Source: Pseudomonadota bacterium
GTDB taxonomy: Bacteria; Myxococcota_A; UBA9042; GCA-2863065
Reading direction: 5' to 3'
Assembly: GCA_005776585.1 (NCBI GenBank)
Contig: SXOX01000258.1
Span: 1-36,143, forward strand
DNA: 36,143 bases
Positions within the stretch are counted from its first letter, which is position 1. Each line of letters opens with the position of its first letter. The notes below the pieces were generated by a model. That model did not search any database, was not told the origin of the DNA, and saw only the letters and a program-made list of their open reading frames with translations. The position numbers were made by a program, and so were the translations under genes. Shown here one piece after another: positions 17,501 through 26,001 of this stretch.

Positions 17501-17800
17501 GGTTCCGGCGGTGCATCGATCGTCGCTCGTGCAGACGTCGCCGTCGTCGCACGCCGCCGGCACGGCTGTGGCCGGGTGGCTGCAGGTCCCCGTCATCGTA
17601 TCGCACAGGTCGGTCGTGCACGGGTTCTTGTCGTCGCAGAGGGCGTCGCTCGTACACGACGGCGTCACCGCTCCGTCGCCGTCGCTGGCGAGGACGTCTG
17701 TGCTGGCGCCGGCATCGGGGCGCGACTTGGGGCGGAACTCGCTACACGCGCCGAGGACCGCGACGAGGAACAGCAAAGCGCTGGTCGACGCTCCACGCAT
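14522..17800 (-). CDS. Large Cys-rich repeat / LamG surface lipoprotein
   Basis: A 1092-residue exported lipoprotein: MRGASTSALLFLVAVLGAC gives a clear lipobox with Cys19. Residues about 46-604 form roughly ten 55-residue Cys-rich repeats (pattern C-D-D-G-x-x-C-T-x-x-D-x-C-x-x-G-x-C), similar to dickkopf-type repeats common in myxobacterial surface proteins. Two LamG/concanavalin-A-like jelly rolls follow (about 615-780 and 880-1060), each with the DDKWHHVAVTRT or DGAWHHLALTRT strand and a DELRISRFARY or DEVRFSSGARY strand. Between them lies a myxococcal Cys-rich motif (AGETCDDANVTGGDGCAATC). LamG domains bind glycans or proteins. Start 17800 gives the signal peptide; an in-frame ATG at 17908 would bury it. 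No strong ribosome site is visible. Its stop overlaps the next gene's start. Confidence 0.9.
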   Translation of the reverse strand: MRGASTSALLFLVAVLGACSEFRPKSRPDAGASTDVLASDGDGAVTPSCTSDALCDDKNPCTTDLCDTMTGTCSHPATAVPAACDDGDVCTSDDRCTAGTCVGTARTCPSDDSGCLAGQCDAAKGGCVTAPAPDGTACTAKTLCTATAACKGGVCVEATAKTCPAPEDPCLVAACDPATGTCGSTAAPDGGACDDGSACTLGDQCTGGACKGKEKTCPLPAGTCRVATCDPKTGACGDTAAPPGAVCDDGDLCTQNDTCATGACAGVTADCSSLDGACAKGACAPDSGKCTTKARPDGTSCDDADACTQTDLCSGGTCSPGTIKDCSGLGDTCNVGECVPASGTCIATPKAATTACDDNSICTFADHCQGGVCLGTPKDCDFVAKNACHKGGCNVLTGDCISVPNPAADGKTCDDGLFCTVGDACAQGSGVCTGTLKDCAGTANTCQNALCDETNDTCTTTPKPDATPCDDGLKCSTNDTCKSGQCVAGGGLDCASQAGPCELAACDDATGGCKVTKAPDGTACQDASACTTGDQCADGKCVGGAVDCSSANAACATGECNVATGTCEAKVHTDGTACSDGVDCTVGDLCQAGVCTPGLKVGCPCPGPPRSVVLAQGCFTAGGGAFLTPNTGFTIEWWVKTTSKTPAILLDQRKTETTGEEDWHISYAAPSGLGQFRFHYGNTSNADTTLGMQNVALNDDKWHHVAVTRTSASQFSVQTWWVDGKPLATVTTVNSNSLSNTLPLAIGCSRLATGTGPIADGFAGQLDELRISRFARYTTQFTPPARLSPDEATVALWRFDEPNPQASGARDVSGQGRNAVVLPASAVGTITASLAVPTGFDGCCGEGSLDAGETCDDANVTGGDGCAATCDLEGQLLRRSFAANGVDSCIKVTGATFLESPAELTLELWLRLDKPASVVRLLDHRETAAVGEHDWSLSVDTAGKPAIHFGGSAGGDITSTFSKVVADGAWHHLALTRTAFNVVRWVLDGTADLPQVLTGVAPIGNTAPLWIGCGLGTGEFVAGTIDEVRFSSGARYKETFVPAKDLAPDGDTLFLLNFDVPVYFDAQTPDLGPGAHHGSVLGASPAPGSDVP
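15990..17660 (-). repeat. Array of about ten Cys-rich repeats within the LamG lipoprotein
   Basis: Each unit is about 165 bp (55 residues) with six to eight cysteines and the recurring elements CDDG, C-T-x-x-D-x-C, and P-D-G-T-A-C. The units differ in DNA sequence, so the array looks old. The opposite strand stays open across it only because of the repeat's codon periodicity. Confidence 0.85.
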
Positions 17801-17900
17801 CAGCTGGGGGCAGAGAGGGGTCCTCGAGGTCACGGCCGACATCGTAGCCGCGATCGCGCGGTCGTTCCAGCGGATGACCCCTGAGGGCGACGTTGGGACC

Positions 17901-20900
17901 CTAGCCATTCACGGGCAAGACGAAGCCGAAGGGTCGTAGGCTCTCCGCCGCCAGAGTCGCATGGCGGGCCGACTCGGTCGCGTCCAGCGCGAGCCGACCG
18001 CGCTCCAGAGTGACCAGCGCGGCCTCCCAGACCAGTCGGTCCTGGCGAGACTGCGCTTCGGCGCGATCGAGCGCGACCTCCGCGCGGCGGCGATTCCCCT
18101 CGAGCCGCGCCCGGACCGCGTCGGCGAGACTGGCGGCAGCTCTCCCGACGGGGAAGATCGCGGCATAGCGACGGAACTGCCGGGCTAGCACCTGAGCCCG
18201 TCGCACGAGCGAGGCGCGCGCCTCGCCCGTCTGGAATGCGTCGGTCGAACCGGCAGCCGCGATCACCTCGACGGGGCCGAGCAGCGCGACATAGGCCGCT
18301 GGGCTCGACGGCGGCGCGTCTTGGCGTAGCTCGAGCGCACGGTCCACCTCGCGCAGTGCGCGCTCGAGATCGCCCCGTCCGAGCGCGGCGCCCGCGAGGA
18401 TCGCCACCCCGTTGGCCAGGGTCATGACGTCCTTCGACGCAGTCGTCTCCGAGACCAACTGACAGAGCTCATCGGACCCGCGCTCGGCGTCGTCGTAGCG
18501 TCCCTGTCGATACGCCATCAGGTCGCGCATCATGGCCGCGAAGCCCTCGTGGGCGCGATGATCGTGGTGCCGCGCGGAGGCGAGCGCAATCTCGAAGTCC
18601 TCCTGTGCTTCCCGTGCTTGCCCGCGGTACAGGCGGGCGACCCCGCGCAGGACGCGAAACAGCTCGTTCGTATAGCGATCGCGACAGGCCTCGGTGAGCT
18701 GGAGTCCCTCGTTGGTTGCGACGTCGAGCGCATCCCAATCGGCGTGGACGTTCGCGACATAGGCGTCCGACAGCCGAATCTGCAGGAGCGCATGCTCATC
18801 GGAGCCCGCGAGCGCCATCGCCCGCGCGCGATAGGACCGCGCGAGCTTGCGCAGCTTGGCAAATGACGCCAGCGTGTATCCGGTCGCATAGGCCGGGGCG
18901 ATCTTGGTCGACGGCGGAGAACGGTCGGCCTGGTTGAGTACGGTGAGCGTGAGCCCGAAGACGCCGCCGGCGTCATTGGTGAGCGTGTACGTATACTGGA
19001 GGCGTGTCGCTGCCACGGCTGCCAACGAGGCGTTTGGGTCGGTCGCGGACCGTGACGTCGGCGCCCCGCGGCGGAACAGCCCTGCTGTCAGCTGCGCGAG
19101 CTGGCGGGTGAGCGCCTTGGTGTTGAACCAGCCCCAACGCCGCGAGGCGTGCGGTATCGCGACCCCGAGACGCGACAGCGCCCGGACGTACCAGTGCTGC
19201 GCGGCGGGGATGTCCCCGGTACCCCAGAGCGCGTCGGCGTGCGCGCACTCGAGCTCCGCCAGGGCCGCGGGCGTGTGCGTCGCCAACAACGTGCCTGAGG
19301 CACGCGCATCCAGCTCGAACACGACCCGAAACAGGTCTCGCGCGTCACGAAAGGCGCCGGCGCGCGCCGACGCCAAAGCCGTATCGACGAGATACGGGAA
19401 CGCCAGGTCCTCGTGGCCCGCCTGGAGGAAGTGCTGCGCGACCGCGTGCGAGTCGACCTCGCGGCCCCCGTCCGCGCTCATGCCGACCAGTGCTCTGGCC
19501 GCCTTGTCGTGCATCGCCTGCTTCCGAGCGGGCTCGAGGGCCCGATAGGCGACCTCCCGCACCTGACCGTGGCTGAAGCGCGTCACGCCGTCGTTGTCCG
19601 AGACGAGGATCCGACGCCGTAGGAGCTCCACCGCGCCGGTGAGGAGGTCGTCCTCGTCGATGGCTCCCGTCCGAGCCACGAGGTCGAGATCGATGGGACC
19701 TCCTGTGACGCTGGCCACGTCGATGACCAGGCGCGCCTCGGCGGGGAGGCGCGCGAGGCGGTCTGCCACGACGCCTTGCAGGGACTCCGGCATCGGGTCC
19801 GTGCTGTTCCCCGCAAGGAGGTGCCACCGCCCGTCCTCGGAGCGGACGAGATCGTCGCGGTCGATGGCCGCCAGGAGGTACTCCGACACCAGAAACGGGC
19901 GGCCCGCCGCAACGCGAACGAGGCGTGCCGCGAACTCCGCTGGCAACACGTCGACGCCGAGCAGGTCGTTGGCGATGCCCAGAGACGCCGTATCGCCCAC
20001 GGGTGCCAGCCGAAGCTCGGCCACCGGCAGCGGCTCCCACCGCTCGGTCGCAGACCCTGGTGTCTCGCCCGGGCCCTCGGTACGACGCGTTACCAGAAAC
20101 GCCGTGCGGCCGACCGCGAGGGCACCGCTCGCGACCCGGGCCAACAGGCTACGGGTCAGCTGATCGGCCCACTGCAGGTCGTCGATGACCACGAGGAGCC
20201 CCTGCGCCTCGGCGAAGGCGCGCAGCGTCTCGGCCAGCGCGGCGAGCACCTGGTCAGCCGTGCTGAGCGGCAGGCCGTGCGCGGCGTCGCCGGCGTCGAT
20301 GCCCTGCGGGTTCACCATCGAGCCATCGATGAACGCGAGGAGGCGCGACCGATCACCGAGGATGCGCTCGGCCTCGAGGGCGCCGGCCTGGGTCGCGAAG
20401 TCCGCGATCCGATGCATCAGGGGACGCAAGGCGTGCAACGGCGAGCCAGAGACGCCGGGGAGCTCGGCCGCGCCTTGGCCCAGCGCCCGGACACAGGCGC
20501 CCGCCGTGACGATGACTCCGTCGCGTTGCGCGTGCTCGGCCACCTCCGTCACGAGGCGGGTCTTGCCGATGCCGCTCTCGCCAGCGACCACCAGGACGCC
20601 GCCCTGGCCGCGGACCGCGCCGTCGACGAAGCGCCACGTGTCATCGAAGGCGGCGTCGCGTCCCACGAAGTCTGGACGGTAGAAATACGCGCGGTGACGC
20701 AGGCGCGATTGGTCCGCTGACGCGACGCCCAACGCTTCGAGCGCCCGCGCCACGTCGGAGAGGTGACCGATGCGATCGCGCGGCCGCTTCTGCAGCAGCC
20801 CGGCCACCAGCGCGTCGAGCGCCGGCGTCACGTCCGCGCGCAGCTGAGACGGCGGCGGCGGCGGCACCGACAGGTGGCGATCGAGGATGTCACGGCGGGT

Positions 20901-21719
20901 CCCACCGAAAAACGGCGGGACCCCGGTGAGGAGCTCGAACAGGATGCAGCCGAGGGCGTAGGCGTCGGCGCGCGCGTCGACGACCTGCCCCGAGATGAGC
21001 TCCGGGGACATGTAATTGACGGAGCCGCCCAGCATGTCGACGACGTCGATGCGATCGCGGCCCGAGGCGCTGGAGAAGTACGAGACGAGGCCGAAGTCGA
21101 CCAGCGTCGGTCGATGTCCGTCGCGCAGGAAGACGTTCTCCGGCTTCAGATCACGGTGGACGAGGCCCTCGCCGTGCAGGTACTCCAAGGGCTCGCATAG
21201 CCCGTGGATGAGGCTGAGGACGCGGTCGACTTTCACGGCTCCCGGTATCGCCGGAGGGAGTGACCCCCCGCGGCCCGCGCGATCCTGGGCTCGGGCCAGG
21301 TCCTCGGCGGGCATGGACTCGGTCTCCTGCCCGAGGCCCAGGGCGGCGCCGTGCTCATCGACGAGGTCCCGCAACGTGACTCCGACGAGCAGCTCCATCG
21401 CGTACCACGGGCGACCGTCGACGACTCCGGAGTCTCGGACGCGGACGACCCCGGGATGCGAGAGCCGGCGCAGGCAATGAATCTCGCGCCGAATCGCGGC
21501 CATGCGCCCGGCGTGAGGCGCTTCGACGGTCTTGATCGCGACGAGCTCACCGCTCACGGCGTGACGACCACGAAAGACGACACCCATGCCGCCGCGACCG
21601 ATCGGACCCAAGACCTCGTAAGGCCCGATGTGCGGGGGAGGCTTGAAGCGCGCGACCTGGACGGTATCGAGCCCCTGTGGCGAGGTGTGCGGACCTGCGT
21701 TCGGGGCGTCGACGTGCAC
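17901..21719 (-). CDS. Ser/Thr protein kinase fused to AAA-type ATPase and TPR domain
   Basis: A 1272-residue cytoplasmic signalling protein. The kinase domain spans about residues 34-330: glycine loop GRGGMG (41-46), Lys63 in AIK, catalytic HRDLKPEN (188-195) and DFG (208-210), so it should be active. An insert of about 35 residues (around 130-160) precedes the catalytic loop. The ATPase follows: Walker A GESGIGKT (380-387) and Walker B LLVVIDDLQWAD (about 515), in the style of STAND/AAA_16 modules. The last 500 residues are helical TPR-like repeats. No transmembrane segment is seen. This build is typical of large regulatory kinases in myxobacteria. The GTG start is 3 bases after the hutU stop. 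The signal and targets are unknown; the adjacent lipoprotein, MerR-like and cyclase genes are possible outputs. Confidence 0.9.
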   Translation of the reverse strand: MHVDAPNAGPHTSPQGLDTVQVARFKPPPHIGPYEVLGPIGRGGMGVVFRGRHAVSGELVAIKTVEAPHAGRMAAIRREIHCLRRLSHPGVVRVRDSGVVDGRPWYAMELLVGVTLRDLVDEHGAALGLGQETESMPAEDLARAQDRAGRGGSLPPAIPGAVKVDRVLSLIHGLCEPLEYLHGEGLVHRDLKPENVFLRDGHRPTLVDFGLVSYFSSASGRDRIDVVDMLGGSVNYMSPELISGQVVDARADAYALGCILFELLTGVPPFFGGTRRDILDRHLSVPPPPPSQLRADVTPALDALVAGLLQKRPRDRIGHLSDVARALEALGVASADQSRLRHRAYFYRPDFVGRDAAFDDTWRFVDGAVRGQGGVLVVAGESGIGKTRLVTEVAEHAQRDGVIVTAGACVRALGQGAAELPGVSGSPLHALRPLMHRIADFATQAGALEAERILGDRSRLLAFIDGSMVNPQGIDAGDAAHGLPLSTADQVLAALAETLRAFAEAQGLLVVIDDLQWADQLTRSLLARVASGALAVGRTAFLVTRRTEGPGETPGSATERWEPLPVAELRLAPVGDTASLGIANDLLGVDVLPAEFAARLVRVAAGRPFLVSEYLLAAIDRDDLVRSEDGRWHLLAGNSTDPMPESLQGVVADRLARLPAEARLVIDVASVTGGPIDLDLVARTGAIDEDDLLTGAVELLRRRILVSDNDGVTRFSHGQVREVAYRALEPARKQAMHDKAARALVGMSADGGREVDSHAVAQHFLQAGHEDLAFPYLVDTALASARAGAFRDARDLFRVVFELDARASGTLLATHTPAALAELECAHADALWGTGDIPAAQHWYVRALSRLGVAIPHASRRWGWFNTKALTRQLAQLTAGLFRRGAPTSRSATDPNASLAAVAATRLQYTYTLTNDAGGVFGLTLTVLNQADRSPPSTKIAPAYATGYTLASFAKLRKLARSYRARAMALAGSDEHALLQIRLSDAYVANVHADWDALDVATNEGLQLTEACRDRYTNELFRVLRGVARLYRGQAREAQEDFEIALASARHHDHRAHEGFAAMMRDLMAYRQGRYDDAERGSDELCQLVSETTASKDVMTLANGVAILAGAALGRGDLERALREVDRALELRQDAPPSSPAAYVALLGPVEVIAAAGSTDAFQTGEARASLVRRAQVLARQFRRYAAIFPVGRAAASLADAVRARLEGNRRRAEVALDRAEAQSRQDRLVWEAALVTLERGRLALDATESARHATLAAESLRPFGFVLPVNG

Positions 21720-21722
21720 CCG

Positions 21723-23369
21723 CTAGAGGTCCTTACCGGGCCGCGACCAGGTTGCCGGCACCTGGACTCCGCGCGTTGATGCCGCGGCGATGGCCTCCGG
21801 GTAGCCTGCGTCTACATGACGGAGCACGCCCATCGCCGGATCGTTGGTCAGCACGCGCTCGAGCCGACGGTCTGCCTCGCGTGTGCCGTCGGCCACAATC
21901 ACGACCCCCGCGTGGAGGCTCAACCCCATGCCGACGCCGCCCCCGTGATGAACGGAGACCCAGCTGGCGCCGCTCACGGCGTTGACCAGAGCGTTCAGCA
22001 CCGGCCAGTCCGCGATGGCGTCCGAGCCGTCCCGCATCGCCTCCGTCTCGCGATACGGCGAGGCGACCGAGCCACAGTCCAGGTGATCCCGCCCAATCAC
22101 GATGGGGCCGTCCAGCTCGCCGCTCCGCACCATCGCGTTCATTCGCAGCCCCGCCAGGTGCCGCTCCCCGTAGCCGAGCCAGCAGATGCGCGCCGGAAGG
22201 CCCTGAAACTGCACACGCTCCGCGGCGAGCTCGAGCCACCGATGCAGCGCGCGGTCGTGGGGAAAGAGCGCCGCGATCGCGCGGTCCGTCTTGCGGATGT
22301 CCTCGGGGTTCCCCGACAGCGCCACCCATCGGAACGGCCCGCGACCCTCACAGAACTGCGGTCGAATGTAGGCCGGCACGAAGCCGGGGAACGCAAAGGC
22401 CTCAGCCACGCCCGCCTGCTGGGCCTGAGCGCGGAGGTTGTTGCCGTAGTCGAAGACGTGGCTGCCCGCGGCCTGAAACGCCAACATCGCGCGGACGTGC
22501 TGCGCCGCCGTCGCGTAGGCGCGTTGAAGGTAGCGGTCGGGCTCCGCGGCCCGCAGCGCGCGGGCCGCCTCCGGATCCAGGCCGGTTGGCACGTAGCCAT
22601 TGAGCATGTCGTGCGCCGAGGTCTGATCGGTGACCAGGTCCGGCACGAGGCCAGCGTCGAGCACGGCGGGAAAGAACTCAGCGGCGTTGGCCACCACACC
22701 GATGGAGCACGCCTCGCGCCGCACGCTCGCCTCGCGGGCCAGCCGAATCGCGGCTGGCACATCGGGCGCGAGGACGTCGAGGTACCGCGTCTCGAGCCGT
22801 CGCCGTACGCGCTCGGGATCGACGTCGCACCCCAGGAACGTGGCGCCCGCCATCGTCGCCGCGAGCGGCTGGGCCCCGCCCATGCCGCCCAACCCAGCGG
22901 AGAGCACGAGTCGGCCGGCGAGCTCGCCGTCGAAGTGCACCTTGGCCGCGGACATGAACGTCTCGTAGGTGCCCTGGAGGATGCCTTGCGTGCCGATGTA
23001 GATCCATGACCCCGCGGTCATTTGTCCAAACATCGTCAGGCCCTTGCGCTCGAGGTCCCAGAAGGACTCCCAGGTGGCCCACTTGGGCACGAGAAGCGAG
23101 TTGGCTAGCAGAACGCGAGGCGCGTCGGCGTGGGTGCGCACGATGCCGACGGCCTTGCCCGACTGAATCAGCAGGGTCTCGTCGTCGCCCAGCACGCGCA
23201 GCGCACGCTCGATGCCGGCCAGCGCCTCGGGACTGCGCGCGGCCTTGCCCGTGCCGCCATAGACGATCAGCTTGGCCGGATCCTCGGCGACCTCCGGATG
23301 GAGGTTGTTCCGCAGCATCCGCAGCGCGGCCTCCTGAACGATCCCTTTACACTCGAGAGTCAGCGTCAT
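21723..23369 (-). CDS. hutU: Urocanate hydratase
   Basis: A 548-residue urocanase, which converts urocanate to imidazolonepropionate in histidine breakdown and uses tightly bound NAD. Diagnostic segments are all present: [11 protein letters not shown] near the N-terminus, [15 protein letters not shown] for NAD binding, the active-site stretch [14 protein letters not shown] with the essential cysteine, and [18 protein letters not shown] near the C-terminus. Length is normal. The ATG has AGGTGA about 6 bases upstream. It lies 9 bp after the phosphatidyltransferase gene and 3 bp before the kinase gene. hutH, hutI and hutG are not in the window, so this step of the pathway is encoded apart from the others, or this enzyme has been recruited to another operon. 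Confidence 0.97.
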   Translation of the reverse strand: MTLTLECKGIVQEAALRMLRNNLHPEVAEDPAKLIVYGGTGKAARSPEALAGIERALRVLGDDETLLIQSGKAVGIVRTHADAPRVLLANSLLVPKWATWESFWDLERKGLTMFGQMTAGSWIYIGTQGILQGTYETFMSAAKVHFDGELAGRLVLSAGLGGMGGAQPLAATMAGATFLGCDVDPERVRRRLETRYLDVLAPDVPAAIRLAREASVRREACSIGVVANAAEFFPAVLDAGLVPDLVTDQTSAHDMLNGYVPTGLDPEAARALRAAEPDRYLQRAYATAAQHVRAMLAFQAAGSHVFDYGNNLRAQAQQAGVAEAFAFPGFVPAYIRPQFCEGRGPFRWVALSGNPEDIRKTDRAIAALFPHDRALHRWLELAAERVQFQGLPARICWLGYGERHLAGLRMNAMVRSGELDGPIVIGRDHLDCGSVASPYRETEAMRDGSDAIADWPVLNALVNAVSGASWVSVHHGGGVGMGLSLHAGVVIVADGTREADRRLERVLTNDPAMGVLRHVDAGYPEAIAAASTRGVQVPATWSRPGKDL

Positions 23370-23378
23370 CGGGTCACC

Positions 23379-24182
23379 TCATGGCTCCGGGAGCGCGCGC
23401 CACACGGCGACCGCCTCACGCGCGCGCTGCCAGTCGGCCGCGGGGACGCCGTGCCACTGAAAGAGGAGGTAGCCAAAGAGCCAGAAGAAGAAGACATCGA
23501 AGAACGTCTCCTGCGGGATCAGCGGACGGTAGACGAGATGCGCGAGCGGTCCGAGCAGCGCGGTGAGCGCGATGGTGACGACCACGATGACCAGGATCCA
23601 GTTGACGTAGCGTGGCCAGACGTGGCCGTGATGAGACAAGAACGGCACCCCGCCGAGGTTCATGGCGCCCATGACGACGATGAGCCCGAGCAGGAGCGAC
23701 CCGGTGAGCGTGGGCCAGAGCCCAAAGAACGACGCGTTGAGCCCGCTCACCATGATGAAGGCGGTGACCGGGCGTGGCAGGCCGATCCAGAAGCCCGGCA
23801 CCTTGATGGGCTTCACCGCGAGCCGCGCGCCGCGAATGGTGCCCGTGAGCGGGAGCACGAAGCCCGCGGCGGAGGCGAGCAGCTGCGCCGTGAACAGCGG
23901 TAGCTCGAGCTGGACCTGAAACCACTCGCGGTAGACGCAATAGATGACGAAGCCGGGCGCCAGGCCGTAGGTCAGGTGATCGCAGAGGTTGTCGAACTCG
24001 CCGCCGAACTGGTTGTAGGTCTTGGTCAGGCGCGCGACCACGCCGTCCATCGTGTCGAAGAGCCAGCCCACGCAGATGAGGACGCTCGCCCAGTACGGCA
24101 GTCGCTCGATCGCGCAGACGATGCTGGCCAGCCCGCACACCGCATTGCCGGCGGTGACCCAGTCCTTGGCTTTGAAGAACAC
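23379..24182 (-). CDS. pssA: CDP-alcohol phosphatidyltransferase (phosphatidylserine synthase-like)
   Basis: A 267-residue multi-spanning membrane enzyme. The family motif D-G-x2-A-R-x8-G-x3-D-x3-D is complete in DGVVARLTKTYNQFGGEFDN followed by LCD. The N-terminus (KDWVTAGNAVCGL) resembles bacterial CDP-diacylglycerol-serine O-phosphatidyltransferases, which make phosphatidylserine from CDP-diacylglycerol. About eight hydrophobic segments follow. I chose GTG 24182: AAAGGG at 24189-24194 lies 6 bases upstream and the protein then begins MFFKAKDW. A TTG at 24209 would add nine residues without a site. Other CDP-alcohol enzymes (phosphatidylglycerophosphate or inositol types) share the motif, so the serine specificity is an inference. 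It heads the long minus-strand gene run. Confidence 0.88.
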   Translation of the reverse strand: MFFKAKDWVTAGNAVCGLASIVCAIERLPYWASVLICVGWLFDTMDGVVARLTKTYNQFGGEFDNLCDHLTYGLAPGFVIYCVYREWFQVQLELPLFTAQLLASAAGFVLPLTGTIRGARLAVKPIKVPGFWIGLPRPVTAFIMVSGLNASFFGLWPTLTGSLLLGLIVVMGAMNLGGVPFLSHHGHVWPRYVNWILVIVVVTIALTALLGPLAHLVYRPLIPQETFFDVFFFWLFGYLLFQWHGVPAADWQRAREAVAVWRALPEP

Positions 24183-24220
24183 CGGTGTCCCTTTCGTGCC
24201 CGGGGGCAAACGCGGCGCGC

Positions 24221-24249
24221 ATGATAGCGCGGCTTTGCGCCGGCGCGAA
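24221..24249 (-). promoter_or_regulatory. Candidate promoter for the pssA-led run
   Basis: On the minus strand, TTCGCG (24249-24244), 17 bases and TATCAT (24226-24221). The -10 is five of six to consensus; the -35 is weak. The predicted start near 24214 leaves a leader of about 30 bases before GTG 24182, which fits that start choice. Confidence 0.45.
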
Positions 24250-24263
24250 AAGCGACCCGCTCA

Positions 24264-24292
24264 TTGCCGTGCGCGTAGCTCACCCCTATCAT
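24264..24292 (+). promoter_or_regulatory. Candidate promoter for the ClpP-like protease gene
   Basis: TTGCCG (24264-24269), 17 bases, TATCAT (24287-24292). The -10 is the same hexamer as the divergent candidate for pssA, 60 bp away. The leader would be about 70 bases. Confidence 0.5.
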
Positions 24293-24368
24293 CGGCGGGC
24301 GCGAAGCGACCGGTTCGCGTGTTGCTCAAGGTAGCCGCCGTGCTCGCCCAGAAAGGTGCTCAAAGCTC

Positions 24369-25046
24369 ATGAACAGTGTCTTGGCTTCGCGCGCGCTCGC
24401 CGCGCTCGTTCTCGTCAGCGTCTCGCTCTCGACTGCGGCCGCGGCCGAGAAGATCGAGCTCACCGATCGCAATGTGCAGCTCTACGGAGCCGTCACGCCC
24501 GAGATCATCCCCAAAATCGTGCAGCGGGTGCTCGAGCTCGACGCCGAGAGCCACGAGCCCATCTGGCTGCTCATTGACAGCTTCGGCGGCGCCGTGGACT
24601 CGGGCTTCATCCTCATCGACACCATCCGCGGCTTGAAGAGTCCGGTCTACTGTGTCGTCACGAGTAAGGCGTACTCGATGGGGGCCATCATCGCGGCCTT
24701 CTGCAAGCGGCGCTACATCTTGCCGCACGGCACGATGATGTTCCACGAGGCGAGCTACGGCGCGCTGGGCGAGGATCCAAGCATCCGGTCGCGCATCGAC
24801 TTTAACGTGAAGTACCTCGATCGCATCCACGAGGAGCTGGCCAAGATCCTCCAGATGCCGCTCAAGGAGTATCGCGCTCGCATCCGCGACGCGTGGTGGG
24901 TGCTCGCCGACGAGGCCGTCAAGGCGCACATGGTCGACGCGGTCGTCTCCGAGATCACCTACCGCAAGGTCGAAAACGAGGTCACCGAGATCAAGACGAC
25001 CGTCAGCTCGAAGCGCCAGCGGGTGACGAAGGCCGCCGAAAAGTAG
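24369..25046 (+). CDS. Exported ClpP-like serine protease
   Basis: A 225-residue ClpP-fold protein. The catalytic triad can be placed as Ser103 (AYSMGAI), His126 (MMFHEASYG) and Asp174 (RIRDAWW), each in ClpP-like surroundings; DSFGGAVDSG matches the ClpP glycine-rich strand. Unlike cytoplasmic ClpP it opens with a signal peptide (ALAALVLVSVSLSTAAAA, cleavage before EKIEL), so it should act outside the cytoplasm and without a ClpX or ClpA partner. The C-terminal tail ([16 protein letters not shown]) is basic and unlike ClpP. It is divergent from pssA. Its 3' end overlaps the convergent flippase-like gene by 44 bp. SppA or NfeD-type membrane proteases are related folds, but the triad spacing is that of ClpP. 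Confidence 0.88.
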   Translation: MNSVLASRALAALVLVSVSLSTAAAAEKIELTDRNVQLYGAVTPEIIPKIVQRVLELDAESHEPIWLLIDSFGGAVDSGFILIDTIRGLKSPVYCVVTSKAYSMGAIIAAFCKRRYILPHGTMMFHEASYGALGEDPSIRSRIDFNVKYLDRIHEELAKILQMPLKEYRARIRDAWWVLADEAVKAHMVDAVVSEITYRKVENEVTEIKTTVSSKRQRVTKAAEK

Positions 25047-26001
25047 CCGCGCCGGCGACCAGCAGCGGCACGACCATCATCCCATTGGCGACGATCGACG
25101 CGGCGACCGCCGCAGACTCCGAGACCGCAAACGGCGCGAGGGCGACCACGTACGCCGCCTGGAGCGCTCCGACGTAGCCCGGAAATGCCGGCAGGAGCAG
25201 CGCCACGACCGAGGCGGCCACGACGACCGCGCTCGACGCAGCGGGCGCCGCGATGCCGACCGAGGCCAGGGCGCAGGCGGTGGCAGCGACCATGGTGGCC
25301 CACTGCGCGAGCGAGCCGACCACGATCGCGAGCGCCAGTCCGGGCCGTCGCAGCGCGCCGAGGCCGCGCAAGGCGTTCTCGGCGAACGCGACGAGGTGCC
25401 CCGCTGCCGTGGTCGGGAGCGGACGCACGAGCCACTGGACGACAGCCAGGGCGAACGCCGGCCAGACCGCGGCGCTGATGGCCACCACGAGCGCGCCGCC
25501 CGCGGCGAGCGAGGCGATTCGGCCCGCGGCCGTCAGCGCCGGGGACGCGAGGTGAAACGACGCGACGGACACCCCGAAGAACGCCATGACCGCGGAGACG
25601 TCGAGCACTCGCTCGAGGAGCACTGCCGACAGCACCGAGGCACGCGAGAGCGGTGGCCGGCCGCGTCGATCGGGTCCGAGCCACTGGAGGCGAATGGCCT
25701 CGCCGAGCTGCGCGGGCAGGAGCACGTTCGCCGCGCTCGAGACGACCACCACTCGCAGCGCCTCGCCTGCGGACGGCGCGTAGTCGAGCGTCAGGAGCAT
25801 CCAGCGAAACCGGAGCGCCTTGGCGACGTGGAAGAGGCCATAGGCGACCACGAAGCCCGCGGCCCAGCCGGGATGGGCCGCCCGAAGCGCCGCACCGACC
25901 GTCGCGAAGTCGACGTCACGCAGGGCAAACCAGAGCGCACCGGCGCCGACGATGAGCCCGAGAGCGAGCCCCCCGAGCGTCCTGGACGCTACGCCTGACA
26001 A
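25003..26001 (-). CDS. Lysylphosphatidylglycerol synthase TM / flippase-like membrane protein
   Basis: A 332-residue integral membrane protein with about eight hydrophobic helices. The segment [24 protein letters not shown] is the signature of the UPF0104 / LPG-synthase transmembrane family (A-x-x-x-x-L-P-A-x-x-G-E), and [21 protein letters not shown] is the matching next motif. Members move or present lipid-linked substrates such as lysyl-phosphatidylglycerol or polyprenyl glycans; the function of stand-alone members is often unknown. The only usable start is TTG 26001, which overlaps the end of the TSP3 lipoprotein gene by 13 bp, so translation is probably coupled. Its 3' end overlaps the ClpP-like gene. 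Confidence 0.82.
   Translation of the reverse strand: MSGVASRTLGGLALGLIVGAGALWFALRDVDFATVGAALRAAHPGWAAGFVVAYGLFHVAKALRFRWMLLTLDYAPSAGEALRVVVVSSAANVLLPAQLGEAIRLQWLGPDRRGRPPLSRASVLSAVLLERVLDVSAVMAFFGVSVASFHLASPALTAAGRIASLAAGGALVVAISAAVWPAFALAVVQWLVRPLPTTAAGHLVAFAENALRGLGALRRPGLALAIVVGSLAQWATMVAATACALASVGIAAPAASSAVVVAASVVALLLPAFPGYVGALQAAYVVALAPFAVSESAAVAASIVANGMMVVPLLVAGAATFRRPSSPAGASS

Noticed and set aside
15689..17884. Long open frame on the plus strand opposite the Cys-rich lipoprotein
   Set aside because: It mirrors the codon periodicity of the repeat array and encodes a low-complexity Arg/Gly/Ala protein; the lipoprotein strand has the signal peptide and domains.
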